From positions 1 through 6,992 of the forward strand of contig QHXL01000144.1 of the NCBI GenBank assembly GCA_003222935.1: a DNA stretch of 6,992 nucleotides, in the 5' to 3' direction. Shown piece after piece: positions 5,966-6,992 of this stretch. Source of the stretch: Acidobacteriota bacterium. GTDB lineage: Bacteria; Acidobacteriota; Blastocatellia; Pyrinomonadales; Pyrinomonadaceae. How positions within the stretch are numbered: position 1 is the first letter of the stretch; the number at the start of each line of letters is the position of its first letter. Under the pieces are notes generated by a model. It saw only the letters and a program-made list of their open reading frames with translations, was not told the origin of the DNA and did no database searches. The position numbers and the translations under genes were made by a program.

Positions 5966-6517
5966 TCAGGTACGCGGGCGGTTTGTCGGGGGAGAGAACT
6001 CAAGCCACTTGTCACCTTGCTTCACATAAATTCTCGGCGCCCGAATTTTGAATCCTTTAGCAAAGCCGGGATTGGCCGCGAGGAACTTTTTGATAGTTCC
6101 TTGATCGCCCGTCGCTACTCGCCATTTACCATCTTCGCGCACCAGGTATTGTTGAACTACGATTTTTCCTTCCGCTTGAACCGGAACAGTCACGCTGCCG
6201 TACAACACCGTATCGACCACTGCTAAATTACCGGTGACTTTTATGGTACCGACTTCAAGTCGCTCCAATTCGTAAATGCCCTGCGCTCGTTGTAACGCGT
6301 TCACAAAACGATCTCGAGACATGCGACTGCGTGATGAACCCGGCAATGCGTCGTACAGACTTCCGTAGTCGTGCGACTTCAATTGCTCAAACACTCGGTT
6401 AACTGTGTCGCGCACATCAGATTCGTCTGACGCGTAAACCGACGCGTTCGAAAAGAGCAAGGCGCACAAGATTATCAATAGGAGCTTATTTGTTGTCGTC
6501 ATCTTCGAACTCTTCAT
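5966..6517 (-). CDS. Secreted NTF2-like fold protein
   Basis: This encodes 183 aa from the ATG at 6517. That start is chosen because GAGGA lies 8 nt upstream; the frame is open further, to a TTG at 6547, but that codon has no ribosome binding site. A hydrophobic segment at residues 11-23 and an Ala-Ser-Val-Tyr-Ala-Ser stretch (25-30) mark a Sec signal peptide. The mature part looks like a SnoaL/NTF2-type cone: a helix DVRDTVNRVFEQLKSHDYGS and LYDALP, a helix around FVNALQRAQG, then strands (LEVGTIKVTGNLAVVDTVLY, VVQQYLVREDGKWRVATGD). No catalytic residues can be named, so it may be a binding or structural protein of the periplasm. It is the last gene of a three-gene operon, overlaps the preceding gene by 32 nt and is probably translationally coupled to it. 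Confidence 0.85.
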   Translation of the reverse strand: MKSSKMTTTNKLLLIILCALLFSNASVYASDESDVRDTVNRVFEQLKSHDYGSLYDALPGSSRSRMSRDRFVNALQRAQGIYELERLEVGTIKVTGNLAVVDTVLYGSVTVPVQAEGKIVVQQYLVREDGKWRVATGDQGTIKKFLAANPGFAKGFKIRAPRIYVKQGDKWLEFSPPTNRPRT

Positions 6518-6698
6518 CCAGGTCGTCCTCAGGTTCGTCTGGACCAATCAGGTCACGCATCTGCGCTCGGTAGCTCAAAAACCAACTAACAGCGCCCAGC
6601 GTTGCCGCGACGAACGCGTAGTCGTAGTTGCTGCGAAGTAGAAGGACCAGGGCGGTTATCGCAAACGCAGCGGCAACAATGATCCAGACTCGCTTCAC
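6486..6698 (-). CDS. Small two-helix membrane protein with acidic tail
   Basis: This encodes 70 aa, of no family I recognise. The chosen start is a GTG at 6698 whose last two bases and the next base form the TGA stop of the upstream gene (GTGA overlap, 4 nt), a classic coupled junction. Longer in-frame starts up to 6746 would run deep into the upstream gene. Residues 4-21 (VWIIVAAAFAITALVLLL) and about 27-43 (YAFVAATLGAVSWFLSY) are two membrane helices with a short RSNYD loop; positive residues flank both. The tail from residue 53 is almost wholly Asp/Glu (PDEPEDDLDEEFEDDDNK). By the positive-inside rule both ends may be cytoplasmic, with only the short loop outside. It lies between a DsbD-like domain gene and a secreted NTF2-like protein gene, so an envelope role is likely but not defined. 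Confidence 0.8.
   Translation of the reverse strand: MKRVWIIVAAAFAITALVLLLRSNYDYAFVAATLGAVSWFLSYRAQMRDLIGPDEPEDDLDEEFEDDDNK
6526..6530 (-). promoter_or_regulatory. Ribosome binding site of the NTF2-like gene, inside the upstream gene
   Basis: On the minus strand GAGGA lies 8 nt before the ATG at 6517. It is embedded in the codons for the acidic tail of the upstream membrane protein. It decides the start of the NTF2-like gene. Confidence 0.65.
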
Positions 6699-6992
6699 TT
6701 GATACTCAACGGAATGCTTACGGGTAAAGTTCCAGGCGCATAGCAAACCTGATCGTCACATGCCTGGACCTGTAGCGTACCGGAAAGGTTTTGTGATCCT
6801 GCCTGTGCGGATTTTTCGGCTTTCAATCTCACCTTAAGGGTTGTCACTCCTTCGTACACTGCGAGCGGTTTTTCGGCAAATGCGAAACTCTTGGTGATCG
6901 GATCAGGATAGACCATGAAACTGACTGATATCCCAGGGCTGGCCGCGAGTTCCAGCTTCGTTGCCTTTAGATAGGAGAATGTTGGAGGGTTG
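6695..6992 (-). CDS. DsbD N-terminal-like (thiol:disulfide interchange) domain protein, 3' end
   Basis: This is the last 98 codons of a gene whose start lies right of the window; the frame is open to the edge. The fragment reads as the immunoglobulin-like DsbD alpha domain: a FMVYPDP and KSFAF region, then LAVYEGVTTLKVRL, and near the end LSGTLQVQACDDQVCYAPGT, the Cys-bearing motif of that domain. The two Cys (fragment residues 78 and 83) are spaced C-x4-C; the best-known DsbD has C-x5-C, but C-x4-C with 'ACNDQ.C' is usual in many bacterial relatives. These Cys pass electrons to periplasmic thiol proteins. The protein stops 15 residues after the second Cys, so no DsbD membrane domain follows; this is either a stand-alone domain or the C-terminal part of a larger redoxin-like protein. 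It heads the operon in this window. Confidence 0.8.
   Translation of the reverse strand, partial: NPPTFSYLKATKLELAASPGISVSFMVYPDPITKSFAFAEKPLAVYEGVTTLKVRLKAEKSAQAGSQNLSGTLQVQACDDQVCYAPGTLPVSIPLSIK

Noticed and set aside
6518..6547. Upstream TTG start giving a 193-aa NTF2-like protein
   Set aside because: It would extend deeper into the upstream gene without a ribosome binding site; the ATG at 6517 has GAGGA at 8 nt.

Overview
The window (about 50% GC, no RNA genes, no CRISPR) looks like a chromosomal segment from the phylum Acidobacteriota, most likely a Blastocatellia/Pyrinomonas-type lineage. The assignment rests on protein families typical of that group: a von Willebrand factor A protein with the 'acidobacterial VWFA-related' layout, a CarboxypepD-regulatory-like secreted protein, a pilin-like head domain of acidobacterial type, and a LysW-like zinc ribbon. 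It is inferred from family recognition by eye, not from a search.

Layout. 1-717 (+): C-terminal part of an S9 prolyl-oligopeptidase-family serine peptidase with a complete Ser/Asp/His triad. 733-3048 (-): a large secreted protein with two DUF3352-like lobes and a C-terminal pilin-like head. 3049-3427: a gap of about 380 bp with no convincing gene but with candidate promoters. 3428-3613 (+): a LysW-like acidic zinc-ribbon protein. 3642-3705: a long stem-loop, U-rich on both strands, between convergent genes. 3711-4754 (-): a secreted VWA protein with an intact MIDAS site and a perfect TATAAT box upstream. 4934-5538 (+): a secreted carboxypeptidase-regulatory-like (Ig-fold) protein broken by a frameshift. 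5538-5661: a 124-nt inverted repeat with about 43 paired bases that begins on the last base of that gene's stop codon. 5711-5962 (+): a small excisionase/MerR-type helix-turn-helix protein. 5966-6992 (-): a tight operon of three genes, read from the right edge: a DsbD N-terminal-like domain (5' end outside the window), a 70-aa two-helix membrane protein, and a secreted NTF2-like protein, joined by 4-nt and 32-nt overlaps.

How the genes fit together. Most products are exported or envelope-associated: the DUF3352/pilin-like protein, the VWA protein, the broken CPD-like protein, the DsbD-like domain, the small membrane protein and the NTF2-like protein. No single pathway is evident. The left part is a set of separately transcribed genes; the right end is a true operon. 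The most notable items are the pilin-like head fused to a DUF3352-like protein, the LysW homologue lacking the usual C-terminal EDWGE, the frameshifted CPD gene, and the long inverted repeat that may supply the -35 box of the downstream regulator gene. No complete novel defence or mobile system was found.
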